DNA of 64,000 bases from an uncultured Paracoccaceae bacterium (lineage in GTDB: Bacteria > Pseudomonadota > Alphaproteobacteria > Rhodobacterales > Rhodobacteraceae), in NCBI GenBank assembly GCA_947500135.1, contig CANMQX010000006.1, positions 186,001 to 250,000 on the forward strand. Direction: 5' to 3'. Positions 55,044 through 63,105 of the stretch are shown in pieces (position 1 is the first letter of the stretch; each line of letters begins with the position of its first letter). Both the position numbers and the translations under genes were made by a program. The notes beneath the pieces were generated by a model. That model searched no databases and was not told the origin of the DNA. It worked only from the letters and a program-made list of their open reading frames with translations.

Positions 55044-55134
55044 CTGTCAGTCCCCGCATGGCGCGGCGTCATACACATCGCGCTGGTATAAACGTAAAAC
55101 CGCAACTGTAAAATGTAAGGGCTTGCAGAACAAA

Positions 55135-55150
55135 ATGTAAGCGGTTACGT
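55135..55150. promoter_or_regulatory. candidate LacI-type operator
   Basis: ATGTAAGCGGTTACGT is a dyad with a central CG, matching its complement at 12 of 16 positions, of the form usual for LacI/GalR proteins (TGTAAnCGnTTACg). It lies 39 bases before the small membrane protein gene, in the gap between regulator and uptake genes. Confidence 0.6.
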
Positions 55151-55188
55151 TTAGCCACGGAATCGACGCACCACAGAGGGTCTGGTCC

Positions 55189-55374
55189 ATGTTTCTAGCT
55201 GCATCCATCATCGTTTTTGTTGTGTATTTCGCAAATGTTGTGTTGGGCGCGCTGGCAAATAATGCCTTTCTGGGAGACGTGGGCGAAATGTTGGTTCTCT
55301 TTGTGGCGACGGTGCTTTTCGTCGTTGCGATTCTGCAGAAAGAAGCTGCCCGCAAAAACAAAAATGGCGGCTGA
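55189..55374 (+). CDS. small two-helix membrane protein at the head of the sulfonate cluster
   Basis: A 61-residue protein of two hydrophobic helices (about 2-23 and 32-49) with a basic tail (KEAARKNKNGG). It is the first gene after the divergent regulator, 22 bases before the TRAP binding-protein gene, and under the candidate operator. No family recognised. It could be a TRAP accessory subunit or a membrane-stress peptide. Confidence 0.7.
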   Translation: MFLAASIIVFVVYFANVVLGALANNAFLGDVGEMLVLFVATVLFVVAILQKEAARKNKNGG

Positions 55375-55396
55375 ACACCCCAGGGGAGGATACCGA

Positions 55397-56545
55397 ATGG
55401 ATAACGACAAACGCGCGCTGGCCTCAGCCGAGCGCCGGAATTTTCTGAAATTGACGGCAACCGGCGGCTTTACTGCCGCAATGGTCGCGGGCGCAGGTGG
55501 CATGCTTTGGTCATCCGCTGCTACAGCCCAAACAGCCAATGAAGAACGTGACCGCGAAAACGCAGCGGATCACGTCATGACCATTGCAACGGCTTATGTG
55601 CTGGGCGCCTCCCGCAGCTATCCGATTATGCAATTGGACCTGAAAGAAAACATCCAGAACGCCACCAACGGCAAGGTCTATGTCAAACTGGCCCCGGGTG
55701 GACAGCTTGGTGCAGGCGGTGCGCTGGTGCAGGCGGTTCAGGGTGGCACAATTCAAGCCGCACAGCATTCGCTGTCAAACTTTGCGCCATTCGCCTCTAC
55801 CGTTGATCTGATCAACATGCCCTATCTTTGTGGGTCCAACCAGCGCTTCACAAACCTTGTGAATTCCGACTTCTGGAACACAGAAGTCCACCCCAAGGTC
55901 GAAGCCGCCGGTTTTAAGGCGCTGTTCTACGTCAATATCGACCCGCGCGTGATTGCGGTGCGCAAAGGCGGCGCAGGTGCCGTGCTGTCGCCATCTGACC
56001 TATCCGGCGTCAAGTTCCGGGTCCCCGGTTCCAAGATGTTGCAGCAGTATTACCGAATGGTTGGCGCGAACCCGACACCTGTTGCATGGGGCGAAACACC
56101 CTCGGCCATCAAACAAGGTGTGGCAGATGCTCTCGACCCATCTGTTGGCGCACTTTATGTATTTGGTTTCAAGGACATCCTGTCTCATGTGACCTTCACG
56201 CAGGCAGTGCCGGACAGTCAGGTTTATTCGTGTAACCTGGAATGGTTCAACTCCATGCCTGCCGACGTGCAGGAAGGCATCATGTGGGGGTCAGAGATGA
56301 CCGCGCACCAGAACCTGTCCAAGGTACCATCCGCCCGCGCCTATGCCATGGCCGAGCTGGCCAAGGCAGGCGTCGAATTCCACAGCCTCAGCGACGATCA
56401 GCTGGGCGAATGGAAAGAGGCAGGCGGCTTCCAGCGCTCCGAATGGGACGAGTTCAAGACAGAGCTTGCCGGTTCCATGGACGCTTTCGCCAAGATGGAA
56501 GAAGCTGCTGGCACGCAGGGCAAATACTACGTCCACGACGCCTAA
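55397..56545 (+). CDS. TRAP transporter solute-binding protein (DctP family), Tat-exported
   Basis: 382 residues, start at the ATG after GGGGAGG. A twin-arginine signal is seen as ERRNFLKLTATGG with a following hydrophobic segment, so it is folded before export. The mature protein matches DctP-type binding proteins (YPIMQLDLKENIQNATNGKVYVKLAPGGQLG; GVKFRVPGSKMLQQYYRMVGANPTPVAWGE, the carboxylate-binding Arg region). By position it should bind DHPS or a related C3 sulfonate, equivalent to the hpsKLM uptake genes of other roseobacters. A strong hairpin follows. Confidence 0.9.
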   Translation: MDNDKRALASAERRNFLKLTATGGFTAAMVAGAGGMLWSSAATAQTANEERDRENAADHVMTIATAYVLGASRSYPIMQLDLKENIQNATNGKVYVKLAPGGQLGAGGALVQAVQGGTIQAAQHSLSNFAPFASTVDLINMPYLCGSNQRFTNLVNSDFWNTEVHPKVEAAGFKALFYVNIDPRVIAVRKGGAGAVLSPSDLSGVKFRVPGSKMLQQYYRMVGANPTPVAWGETPSAIKQGVADALDPSVGALYVFGFKDILSHVTFTQAVPDSQVYSCNLEWFNSMPADVQEGIMWGSEMTAHQNLSKVPSARAYAMAELAKAGVEFHSLSDDQLGEWKEAGGFQRSEWDEFKTELAGSMDAFAKMEEAAGTQGKYYVHDA

Positions 56546-56553
56546 AACGATCC

Positions 56554-56579
56554 GCCGGACGCCCTATCAGGCGTCCGGC
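56554..56579. other. strong hairpin between binding-protein gene and permease genes
   Basis: Ten-base perfect stem GCCGGACGCC / GGCGTCCGGC (56554-56563 with 56570-56579), six-base loop, no T tract. It sits nine bases after the binding-protein stop, within a 114-base gap. Suits an mRNA 3'-end stabiliser that leaves extra binding-protein message. Confidence 0.7.
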
Positions 56580-56659
56580 ACCTCCTCACAATGCATCACG
56601 GGATCACTGGCCAGCCTTTGGCCAAACAGTACCGTGCGGCCGTTTCACGGAGCGACAAG

Positions 56660-57172
56660 ATGGGATTATTGCAAAGGTTAGACAGGGACGCCGAGCGTTG
56701 GCTGCTTCTGGTCTTCTACGTCATGCTGGTCATCACCATGGCGATCGAGGTGCTGCGGCGCGAGATTTTCTCTTACTCGTCCATCTGGGGCGAAGAGATC
56801 GTGCGCTATTCCTTCATTTATCTGGCTTGGGTCGGGGCAGCAGCCGCAGTCAAGGAACGGGCGCATATCCGCATTGACGTGCTAATGCATTACATCGGGC
56901 CACGCGCCAAGGCGGTGCTTTATATCTTTGGCGATCTGGTCATGTTCGGGGTCGCGATCATCGCGCTCTACTGGTCCATCGAAACGGTCCATGTCTCGGC
57001 CAAATTCGGGTCGGTCACCGACGGGTTGCGGGTGTCAAAAGTCTGGTTCCTGATGGCTGTGCCGCTTGGGTTTGGGCTGATGATCCTGCGTTTGGTGCAA
57101 TCATTCATTCGTGACGTGAAATCGCTCCGAGACGGGACCCCCGTCTACGAAGGCGACAAATTGTTCGACTAA
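56660..57172 (+). CDS. TRAP transporter small permease (DctQ family)
   Basis: 170 residues from the ATG at 56660, preceded by GGAG. Four transmembrane helices (about 15-35, 45-65, 85-110, 125-150), with the family's WGEEIVRYSFIYLAWVGAAAAVKERAHIRID motif. It joins the binding protein to the large permease. Confidence 0.92.
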   Translation: MGLLQRLDRDAERWLLLVFYVMLVITMAIEVLRREIFSYSSIWGEEIVRYSFIYLAWVGAAAAVKERAHIRIDVLMHYIGPRAKAVLYIFGDLVMFGVAIIALYWSIETVHVSAKFGSVTDGLRVSKVWFLMAVPLGFGLMILRLVQSFIRDVKSLRDGTPVYEGDKLFD

Positions 57173-57185
57173 GGGCGGGACTGAT

Positions 57186-58514
57186 ATGCTTTGGAATACG
57201 CTTAATCAAACGGTCGAACTGGGGTGGGACTTTTATGTTCCAGTGATCCTTTTCGTCCTTCTTATTGCGCTCGCCGTGCCCGTCTGGGCCGCCATCGGCA
57301 CATCAGCCATCCTGATGCTGGTGATGTCGGGTGATCTGCCGCTCAGCCTTGTGGGCGAACGGCTGTTTACCGGGATCGACGCATTCGCGCTGACGGCTGT
57401 GCCGCTCTTTATCCTGACGGGTGATGTCCTGGTCCGAACCGGGCTCAGCCGAAAATTTCTGGATGTGGCCGAGGCGCTGACATGCTTTGCCAAGGGCGGA
57501 TTTGGGTCTGCCACCGTGCTGGTCTGTGGCATGTTCGCCGCGATCTCAGGCTCTGACGCGGCGGGGGCTGCTGCGGTGGGCCGCATGACAATCGACCGGC
57601 TGGTCGAAAGCGGCTATCCCCGCCCTTATGCCTGCGCACTGGTGGCGGCGGGTGCCTGTACCGGCATCCTGATCCCGCCTTCCATCGCCTACATCATCAT
57701 CGGCCTTGTGCTGGGTATATCTGCGTCCACGCTATTCTTGGCGGCATTGATCCCCGGTCTGGCCATTCTGTTTTCAATCCTGATCACCAATCTGATCGTC
57801 AACCGTATCTACAACTACGAAGGCGGCGGGATGATGACGGCGGGCGAATGGTTCGGCAATCTGGGCCGGTCGCTAAAATCCGGTTGGTATGCGTTCATCG
57901 TGCCAGGCATCATCTTTTACGGCATCTTTTCGGGGCGGTTGACCCCAACAGAGGCAGGGGCGACAGCCGTGATTGTCACCATCATGATGGGGTTCATCCT
58001 GCGCACGCTGTCACTGGCGGACTTTCCGGCCATGCTGGTCAGTTCTGCCAAGGTGAACGGGGTGATCCTGCCGATCATCGCCTTTTCGGTCCCATTGGCC
58101 GAGGCGCTGGCGATCATGGGCGTACCCCAAGGCTTCGTGACCTCGATCACCGGGCTGACGGATGAACCATGGATCCTGATCCTGCTGATGATCGGCATCC
58201 TGATCGCGGCGGGTTGCGTAATGGAAACCACACCCAATATCGTGATCCTTGCGCCCATCCTGAAACCACTTGCCGACAATATCGGCATGAACGAAATCCA
58301 GTTCTGCATCATGATGATCACCGCCCTTGGGGTTGGTTTCATCACGCCACCATTAGGGCTGAACCTGTTCGTGGTGTCCGGGATCACCGGCGAAAGCATA
58401 CTAAAAATTGCGGCCCGTGCCGTGCCCTTTGTCCTGTGCATGTTTGTTGTCGTGCTGCTGATCGCCTATGTGCCAGCAATCTCAACAACGCTGCTGCCAG
58501 ATATCTACAAGTAG
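57186..58514 (+). CDS. TRAP transporter large permease (DctM family)
   Basis: 442 residues, about twelve transmembrane helices, the ion-coupled channel of the importer. Typical features include PLFILTGDVLVRTGLSRKFLDVAEAL, the GSDAAGAAAVGRM segment and the PPSIAYIIIGLV segment. It starts 13 bases after the small permease and ends 11 bases before hpsN. Confidence 0.94.
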   Translation: MLWNTLNQTVELGWDFYVPVILFVLLIALAVPVWAAIGTSAILMLVMSGDLPLSLVGERLFTGIDAFALTAVPLFILTGDVLVRTGLSRKFLDVAEALTCFAKGGFGSATVLVCGMFAAISGSDAAGAAAVGRMTIDRLVESGYPRPYACALVAAGACTGILIPPSIAYIIIGLVLGISASTLFLAALIPGLAILFSILITNLIVNRIYNYEGGGMMTAGEWFGNLGRSLKSGWYAFIVPGIIFYGIFSGRLTPTEAGATAVIVTIMMGFILRTLSLADFPAMLVSSAKVNGVILPIIAFSVPLAEALAIMGVPQGFVTSITGLTDEPWILILLMIGILIAAGCVMETTPNIVILAPILKPLADNIGMNEIQFCIMMITALGVGFITPPLGLNLFVVSGITGESILKIAARAVPFVLCMFVVVLLIAYVPAISTTLLPDIYK

Positions 58515-58525
58515 GAAGTTCAAAA

Positions 58526-59833
58526 ATGACGCGTGAATACCTGAAAAAAGCGACGCTGACAGCAAAGTCGGACGCCTCCAAAACCCATGATATCGTGCAG
58601 GGCATCCTGTCTGATATCGAAACCGGCGGCGACGCCAAGGCGATGGAATACGCAGCCAAATTCGACCAATATGATGGCAATGTCATCATGACAGAGGACG
58701 AGATCAAAGCCGCCTGCGATCTGGTGCCAGACAAGCTCAAGGCAGACATTCGTTTCGCCCATGACAATGTGCGGCGCTTTGCCGAAACCCAGAAATCCAC
58801 CCTGACAGATGTTGAGATGGAGATTGAGCCGGGTTTCATCGCCGGTCAAAAGGCGATCCCGGTGGATGCCGCTGGCTGTTATGTCCCCGGCGGACGCTAT
58901 AGCCACATCGCCTCTGCCATCATGACGGTGACGACGGCCAAGGTTGCGGGTTGCCGCCACATCACCGCCTGTTCGCCCCCCCGTCCCGAAACCGGCGTGG
59001 CCCCCGCCATCGTCTACGCCGCCCATATCTGCGGCGCGGACAAGATTATGGCAATGGGCGGTGTGCAGGGCGTTGCGGCCATGACATTTGGCCTGTTTGG
59101 TCTGCCTAAGGCCAACATCCTCGTCGGCCCCGGCAACCAGTTTGTGGCCGAAGCCAAACGGATCCTGTTTGGCCGCGTCGGCATCGACATGATCGCAGGC
59201 CCAACCGACAGCCTGATCCTCGCCGATAAGGATGCTGATGCACATGTCGTGGCAACCGACCTCGTCAGTCAGGCCGAACATGGCTACAATTCGCCCGTCT
59301 GGCTGGTCACCGATGATCGCGCACTGGCCGAAAAAGTTATGACGATGGTCCCCGACCTGATCGCCGACCTGCCGGAATTGAACCGCGATAACGCCGCAGC
59401 CGCATGGCGCGATTATGCAGAGGTTATCATCTGCGCCGACCGCGAAGACATGGCCGCCTGTTCCGACGAATACGCGCCCGAACACCTGACAGTGCAGGCC
59501 GCTGACCTTGATTGGTGGCTGAACCGCTTGACCTGCTACGGCTCGCTTTTCCTGGGCGAAGAAACCACCGTGTCTTATGGCGACAAGGCAACCGGCACCA
59601 ACCATGTGCTGCCGACGTCGGGTGCGGCAAGCTATACTGGCGGCCTGTCGGTGCATAAATACATGAAGATCGTCACCTGGCAGCGCACCACACGCGACGC
59701 ATCCAAGCGTGTGGCCGAAGCCACCGCGCGGATTTCGCGGCTGGAAGGCATGGAAGGGCACGCGCGTGCGGCTGACGTGCGGCTGGCCAAATACTTCCCC
59801 GGTGAAAACTTCGATCTGTCCGCAGAAGGCTGA
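58526..59833 (+). CDS. hpsN: sulfopropanediol 3-dehydrogenase HpsN (HisD-family)
   Basis: NAD-dependent four-electron oxidation of (R)-dihydroxypropanesulfonate to (R)-sulfolactate, inferred from family plus context. 435 residues, histidinol-dehydrogenase fold. The metal site is complete by spacing: Gln249, His252, Asp353, His412, with catalytic Glu319-His320 (EYAPEHL). No other histidine-biosynthesis gene is near, so HisD itself is unlikely. The frame is open to 58169 through the permease gene; the ATG at 58526 is the real start. Confidence 0.9.
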   Translation: MTREYLKKATLTAKSDASKTHDIVQGILSDIETGGDAKAMEYAAKFDQYDGNVIMTEDEIKAACDLVPDKLKADIRFAHDNVRRFAETQKSTLTDVEMEIEPGFIAGQKAIPVDAAGCYVPGGRYSHIASAIMTVTTAKVAGCRHITACSPPRPETGVAPAIVYAAHICGADKIMAMGGVQGVAAMTFGLFGLPKANILVGPGNQFVAEAKRILFGRVGIDMIAGPTDSLILADKDADAHVVATDLVSQAEHGYNSPVWLVTDDRALAEKVMTMVPDLIADLPELNRDNAAAAWRDYAEVIICADREDMAACSDEYAPEHLTVQAADLDWWLNRLTCYGSLFLGEETTVSYGDKATGTNHVLPTSGAASYTGGLSVHKYMKIVTWQRTTRDASKRVAEATARISRLEGMEGHARAADVRLAKYFPGENFDLSAEG

Positions 59834-60594
59834 TGACTGACCCGCGCACCCTTTTTGACCTGACGGGCAAGGTCGCCTGCGTCACCGGCGCAAGTTCTGG
59901 CCTTGGACGGCGCGCCGCTGTGATCTTGGCTGCGGCGGGCGCACAGGTCGTCGGGGTTGCGCGGCGCGCGGATGCCTTGCAGCAGATGCGCGATGAAATT
60001 GGTGATCACGCTGCCGCCGTCGCCGCCGACATCACTGATCGGCCTGGCATTGCCCAACTGGCGACTGACATCGCCACCCCCTTTGGCGCGCCCGATATCG
60101 TCATCCATGCGGCGGGGCTGAACACGCGCGAGGTCGCGGATGATGTCACTGATGCAGGCTGGGACCAGACGCTGGCGATCAACCTGTCCGCGCCTTTCTT
60201 CCTTAGTCAGGCACTAGTGCCCGCGATGAAGGCCAAAGGCTGGGGGCGGATCGTGAATTTCGCCAGCCTGCAAACCACCCGCGCCTTTCCCGGGGGCATC
60301 GCCTATGGGGCGACCAAAGGCGGCATCGCGCAATTGACCCGGGCCATGGCCGAGGCATGGTCACCCTATGGGATCACCGCCAATGCCATCGGCCCCGGCT
60401 TTTTCCCGACGGAACTGACAGCAGCTGTGTTTGATGACCCGGCCCGCGCACAACGCAATGCCGATCAAACCTGTCTGGGGCGCAACGGCACCTTGCAGGA
60501 TATCGACGGGCCGATCCTTTTCTTATGCGCGCCTGCGTCGTCTTATGTAACGGGGCAGGTTCTGATGGTTGATGGGGGGTTCACCGCGAAATGA
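59833..60594 (+). CDS. hpsO: SDR-family dehydrogenase, HpsO-like (DHPS 2-dehydrogenase)
   Basis: 253 residues. NAD-binding TGASSGLG at 18-25; catalytic Ser145, Tyr158, Lys162 (YGATK). The start overlaps the hpsN stop (TGATG). In DHPS degraders, HpsO and HpsP oxidise and reduce C2 to turn (S)-DHPS into the (R) form that HpsN uses. Assignment here is by cluster order and family. Confidence 0.82.
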   Translation: MTDPRTLFDLTGKVACVTGASSGLGRRAAVILAAAGAQVVGVARRADALQQMRDEIGDHAAAVAADITDRPGIAQLATDIATPFGAPDIVIHAAGLNTREVADDVTDAGWDQTLAINLSAPFFLSQALVPAMKAKGWGRIVNFASLQTTRAFPGGIAYGATKGGIAQLTRAMAEAWSPYGITANAIGPGFFPTELTAAVFDDPARAQRNADQTCLGRNGTLQDIDGPILFLCAPASSYVTGQVLMVDGGFTAK

Positions 60595-61571
60595 AAGCAC
60601 TGGTTTACGATGGGGTCGAAACGCTTGGCTACCGCGATGTGCCTGATCCTGCGCCCGCGACAGATCAACACCTGATCCGGGTTGAAGCCGTGGGGATTTG
60701 CGGCTCTGACATGCACGCGTATCTGGGCCATGACGCGCGGCGTCCCGCTCCACTGATTCTGGGGCATGAAGCGGCAGGGATTGTGCAAGGCGGGTCGATG
60801 GATGGCAAACGGGTCACCGTGAACCCACTGGTGACCTGCGGCACCTGCCCGGCCTGCAAAGCAGGGCGCGAAAACCTCTGCCCCAACCGCCAGATCATCT
60901 CAATGCCGCCACGCGAAGGGGCGTTTGCGCAGTTCATTTCCATGCCAACGACAAACCTCGTTGAGGTGCCCGAAAACGTACCCTTCGACAAGGCCGCACT
61001 GGCCGAACCCATCGCCGTCAGCTGGCATGCGGCCCGATTGGCGCTGAACGCGCTTCACCCGGCCATGGACCGGCGGGCATTGGTGCTGGGCGGCGGGGCC
61101 ATCGGGCTTGCAGCCAGCCTTGCGCTACAGGCGATGTGGGTGACCGACATCATCGTGGCCGAACCCAATGACAGCCGCCGGGCCTTCCTGACCGATCATT
61201 GTGGACAGAACGCCGTGTCAAAGCCTGCGGGCAGTTTTCCGCTAGTCATCGACGCAGTTGGCTATGCGGCCACCCGCGAAACAGCGTCAACCTTGGCCGC
61301 CCCGGGTGGTGTGATCGCGCATGTCGGGCTGGGCGAAGATTTGGGCGGGCTGGATATCCGCCGGATGACCTTGCAGGAAATCACCTTCATCGGGACCTAT
61401 ACCTACACCGCGCAGGATTTCCGTGATACCGCCGCTGCAATCTTTGACGGGCGGCTGGGGACACTAGACTGGTGCGAACAGCGCAGCCTCGCCGACGGGT
61501 TCGGGGCGTTTCAGGACCTGCGCGCTGGCAAGGTGGCGGCGCCGAAGATTGTGTTGAACCCATGGGGCTGA
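60591..61571 (+). CDS. hpsP: zinc alcohol dehydrogenase, HpsP-like (DHPS 2-dehydrogenase)
   Basis: 326 residues of the medium-chain dehydrogenase family. Catalytic zinc ligands are Cys37, His59 and Glu60; the structural zinc lobe has Cys83, Cys86, Cys89 and Cys97. The nucleotide-binding motif is LGGGAIGLAASLAL near residue 160. It overlaps the SDR gene (ATGA). Expected to act with HpsO in interconverting DHPS enantiomers through the 2-keto form. Confidence 0.82.
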   Translation: MKALVYDGVETLGYRDVPDPAPATDQHLIRVEAVGICGSDMHAYLGHDARRPAPLILGHEAAGIVQGGSMDGKRVTVNPLVTCGTCPACKAGRENLCPNRQIISMPPREGAFAQFISMPTTNLVEVPENVPFDKAALAEPIAVSWHAARLALNALHPAMDRRALVLGGGAIGLAASLALQAMWVTDIIVAEPNDSRRAFLTDHCGQNAVSKPAGSFPLVIDAVGYAATRETASTLAAPGGVIAHVGLGEDLGGLDIRRMTLQEITFIGTYTYTAQDFRDTAAAIFDGRLGTLDWCEQRSLADGFGAFQDLRAGKVAAPKIVLNPWG

Positions 61572-61593
61572 CCCCCTGAACCGGAGATCAAAG

Positions 61594-62004
61594 ATGTATT
61601 CGAAAATACTCGTCCCGATGGCGCTTGATCATGGCGTATCCGCTCAGACGCTTGAGATCGCAAAGGCGCTGTCAGATGATCAGGCGACAGTGATCGCGCT
61701 GCATGTTCATGAAGCGCCACAAGGATCGGTATCGGCCTATCTTGATGCTGATATAGTCAAGGAAGGCTTTGAAAAGGCACGTAAATTAATGCATGAAAAG
61801 CTGTCAGGCATTGATGGGATCGAACCCGTCCTGATCAAGGGCCATACTTACCGGACGATCATTGACTACGCCACCGAACATGGTGTGGATTGCATCGTGA
61901 TCGGCTCTCACAAACCGGGGCTCAGCGACTATCTGCTGGGGTCCACGGCTGCACGTGTTGTGCGGCACGCACCCTGCGCGGTGCATGTTCACCGTTCTTC
62001 GTAA
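61594..62004 (+). CDS. universal stress protein (UspA family) within the sulfonate cluster
   Basis: 136 residues with the full ATP-binding type motif: GSHKPGLSDYLLGSTAARVVRHAPCAVHVH, plus an N-terminal KILVPMALDH. It lies 22 bases after hpsP and 43 before comD, in the same orientation. Its part in sulfonate use is unknown; Usp proteins often sense energy state. Confidence 0.9.
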   Translation: MYSKILVPMALDHGVSAQTLEIAKALSDDQATVIALHVHEAPQGSVSAYLDADIVKEGFEKARKLMHEKLSGIDGIEPVLIKGHTYRTIIDYATEHGVDCIVIGSHKPGLSDYLLGSTAARVVRHAPCAVHVHRSS

Positions 62005-62047
62005 TCCTTAAAACGCGCATTCGCGCATGAAAGAAAGGCAAACCCTG

Positions 62048-62554
62048 ATGAACATCGACAAAAAGATCGCTGATGATCTTGTCGCCAACGATGTCTCATT
62101 CGTGACCACCGTACCCTGCAAGCAGCTGGCCGGTGTCATCGAAGAGATTGACCAACGCGACGATATTTTCCACATCCCGTCCAATAAAGAAGACGAAGGT
62201 ATGGGGCTTTGCGCCGGGGCCTTTATGGGCGGCAAACGGCCTGCGATCATCATGCAGAACACGGCCATCGGGGTGACGATCAACACGCTGGCTACGCTGA
62301 CGCAATTCTACCGGATGCCGCTGCCGATGATCATTTCCTATCGGGGTGAATTGCGCGAACCGGTCGCCTGTCAGGTCGAAATGGCGGTACATACAAAGGC
62401 CCTACTGGCCCAGTTGAACATCCCCACCTACCATTTCCACTGGCAAAAAGACGTCGAGGAATTCGACAACATCCTGAAATACACCTTCATGTGCAACAAA
62501 CCCGTGGCGATCCTGACCGACGCCAACTTCTGGGGAGGCTATGGCGACCAATGA
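62048..62554 (+). CDS. comD: sulfopyruvate decarboxylase, alpha subunit
   Basis: 168 residues, the N-terminal (PYR) half of a TPP enzyme. The TPP-activating Glu is probably in PSNKEDEGMGLCAGAFMGG, followed by MQNTAIGVTINTL. With ComE it decarboxylates sulfopyruvate to sulfoacetaldehyde. Two-gene form and context favour ComDE over single-chain phosphonopyruvate decarboxylase. The ATG at 62048 is chosen over 62027 for its AAGG site. Confidence 0.88.
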   Translation: MNIDKKIADDLVANDVSFVTTVPCKQLAGVIEEIDQRDDIFHIPSNKEDEGMGLCAGAFMGGKRPAIIMQNTAIGVTINTLATLTQFYRMPLPMIISYRGELREPVACQVEMAVHTKALLAQLNIPTYHFHWQKDVEEFDNILKYTFMCNKPVAILTDANFWGGYGDQ

Positions 62555-63105
62555 TCCGTTCTGAAATTCTCAAAGAAATCGCCCCGATCATCCGTGATCA
62601 CCTTGTGGTCTGCAATATCGGTCTGCCCAGCCAAGAGCTACATATGATCGACGACCAACCCACCAATTTCTACATGTTGGGCACAATGGGGCTGTCATCC
62701 TCCATCGGATTCGGCTTGGCGCTTGCGCAGGACAAACCCGTCATCTCGATCGATGGGGACGGGTCGGTTCTGACCAACCTTGGCACCTTGCCAACCATCG
62801 CCAATAACGCGACAGGCAACTACACGCTGCTGATCATCGATAACGGGTCCTACGGGTCCACCGGGGACCAGCCGACCTATGCCGGGCGCAAGACATCGCT
62901 CGCTGCTGTGGCAACCGCATGCGGCTGCGACAACGTGGTCGAGGTGCAGGACAGGGACCTTGGCCCCGTTTTGCAAAGCGCTATCGACAGTGATGAGATG
63001 ACGATCATCGTCTGCAAATGTGACAGCGGCAATATCAAGCTGCCGGTCATCACAATGGACCCGGTCGTGATCCGTCACCGCTTCATGGAAGCCGTCAAAG
63101 CCTGA
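62551..63105 (+). CDS. comE: sulfopyruvate decarboxylase, beta subunit
   Basis: 184 residues, the C-terminal (PP) half that holds thiamine diphosphate through GDGSVLTNLGTLPTIANN and DNGSYGSTGDQPTYAG. It overlaps comD by four bases (ATGA) and the next gene by one (TGATG), so the three are translationally coupled. Confidence 0.88.
   Translation: MIRSEILKEIAPIIRDHLVVCNIGLPSQELHMIDDQPTNFYMLGTMGLSSSIGFGLALAQDKPVISIDGDGSVLTNLGTLPTIANNATGNYTLLIIDNGSYGSTGDQPTYAGRKTSLAAVATACGCDNVVEVQDRDLGPVLQSAIDSDEMTIIVCKCDSGNIKLPVITMDPVVIRHRFMEAVKA

Noticed and set aside
58169..58525. N-terminal extension of the hpsN frame through the TRAP permease gene
   Set aside because: Overlaps the end of a real permease in another frame; the ATG at 58526 matches the start of the HisD fold.
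58520..59761. 413-codon open frame antisense to hpsN
   Set aside because: It mirrors the codon pattern of hpsN in GC-rich DNA, and its translation is Gly/His/Asp-rich with no family signal.
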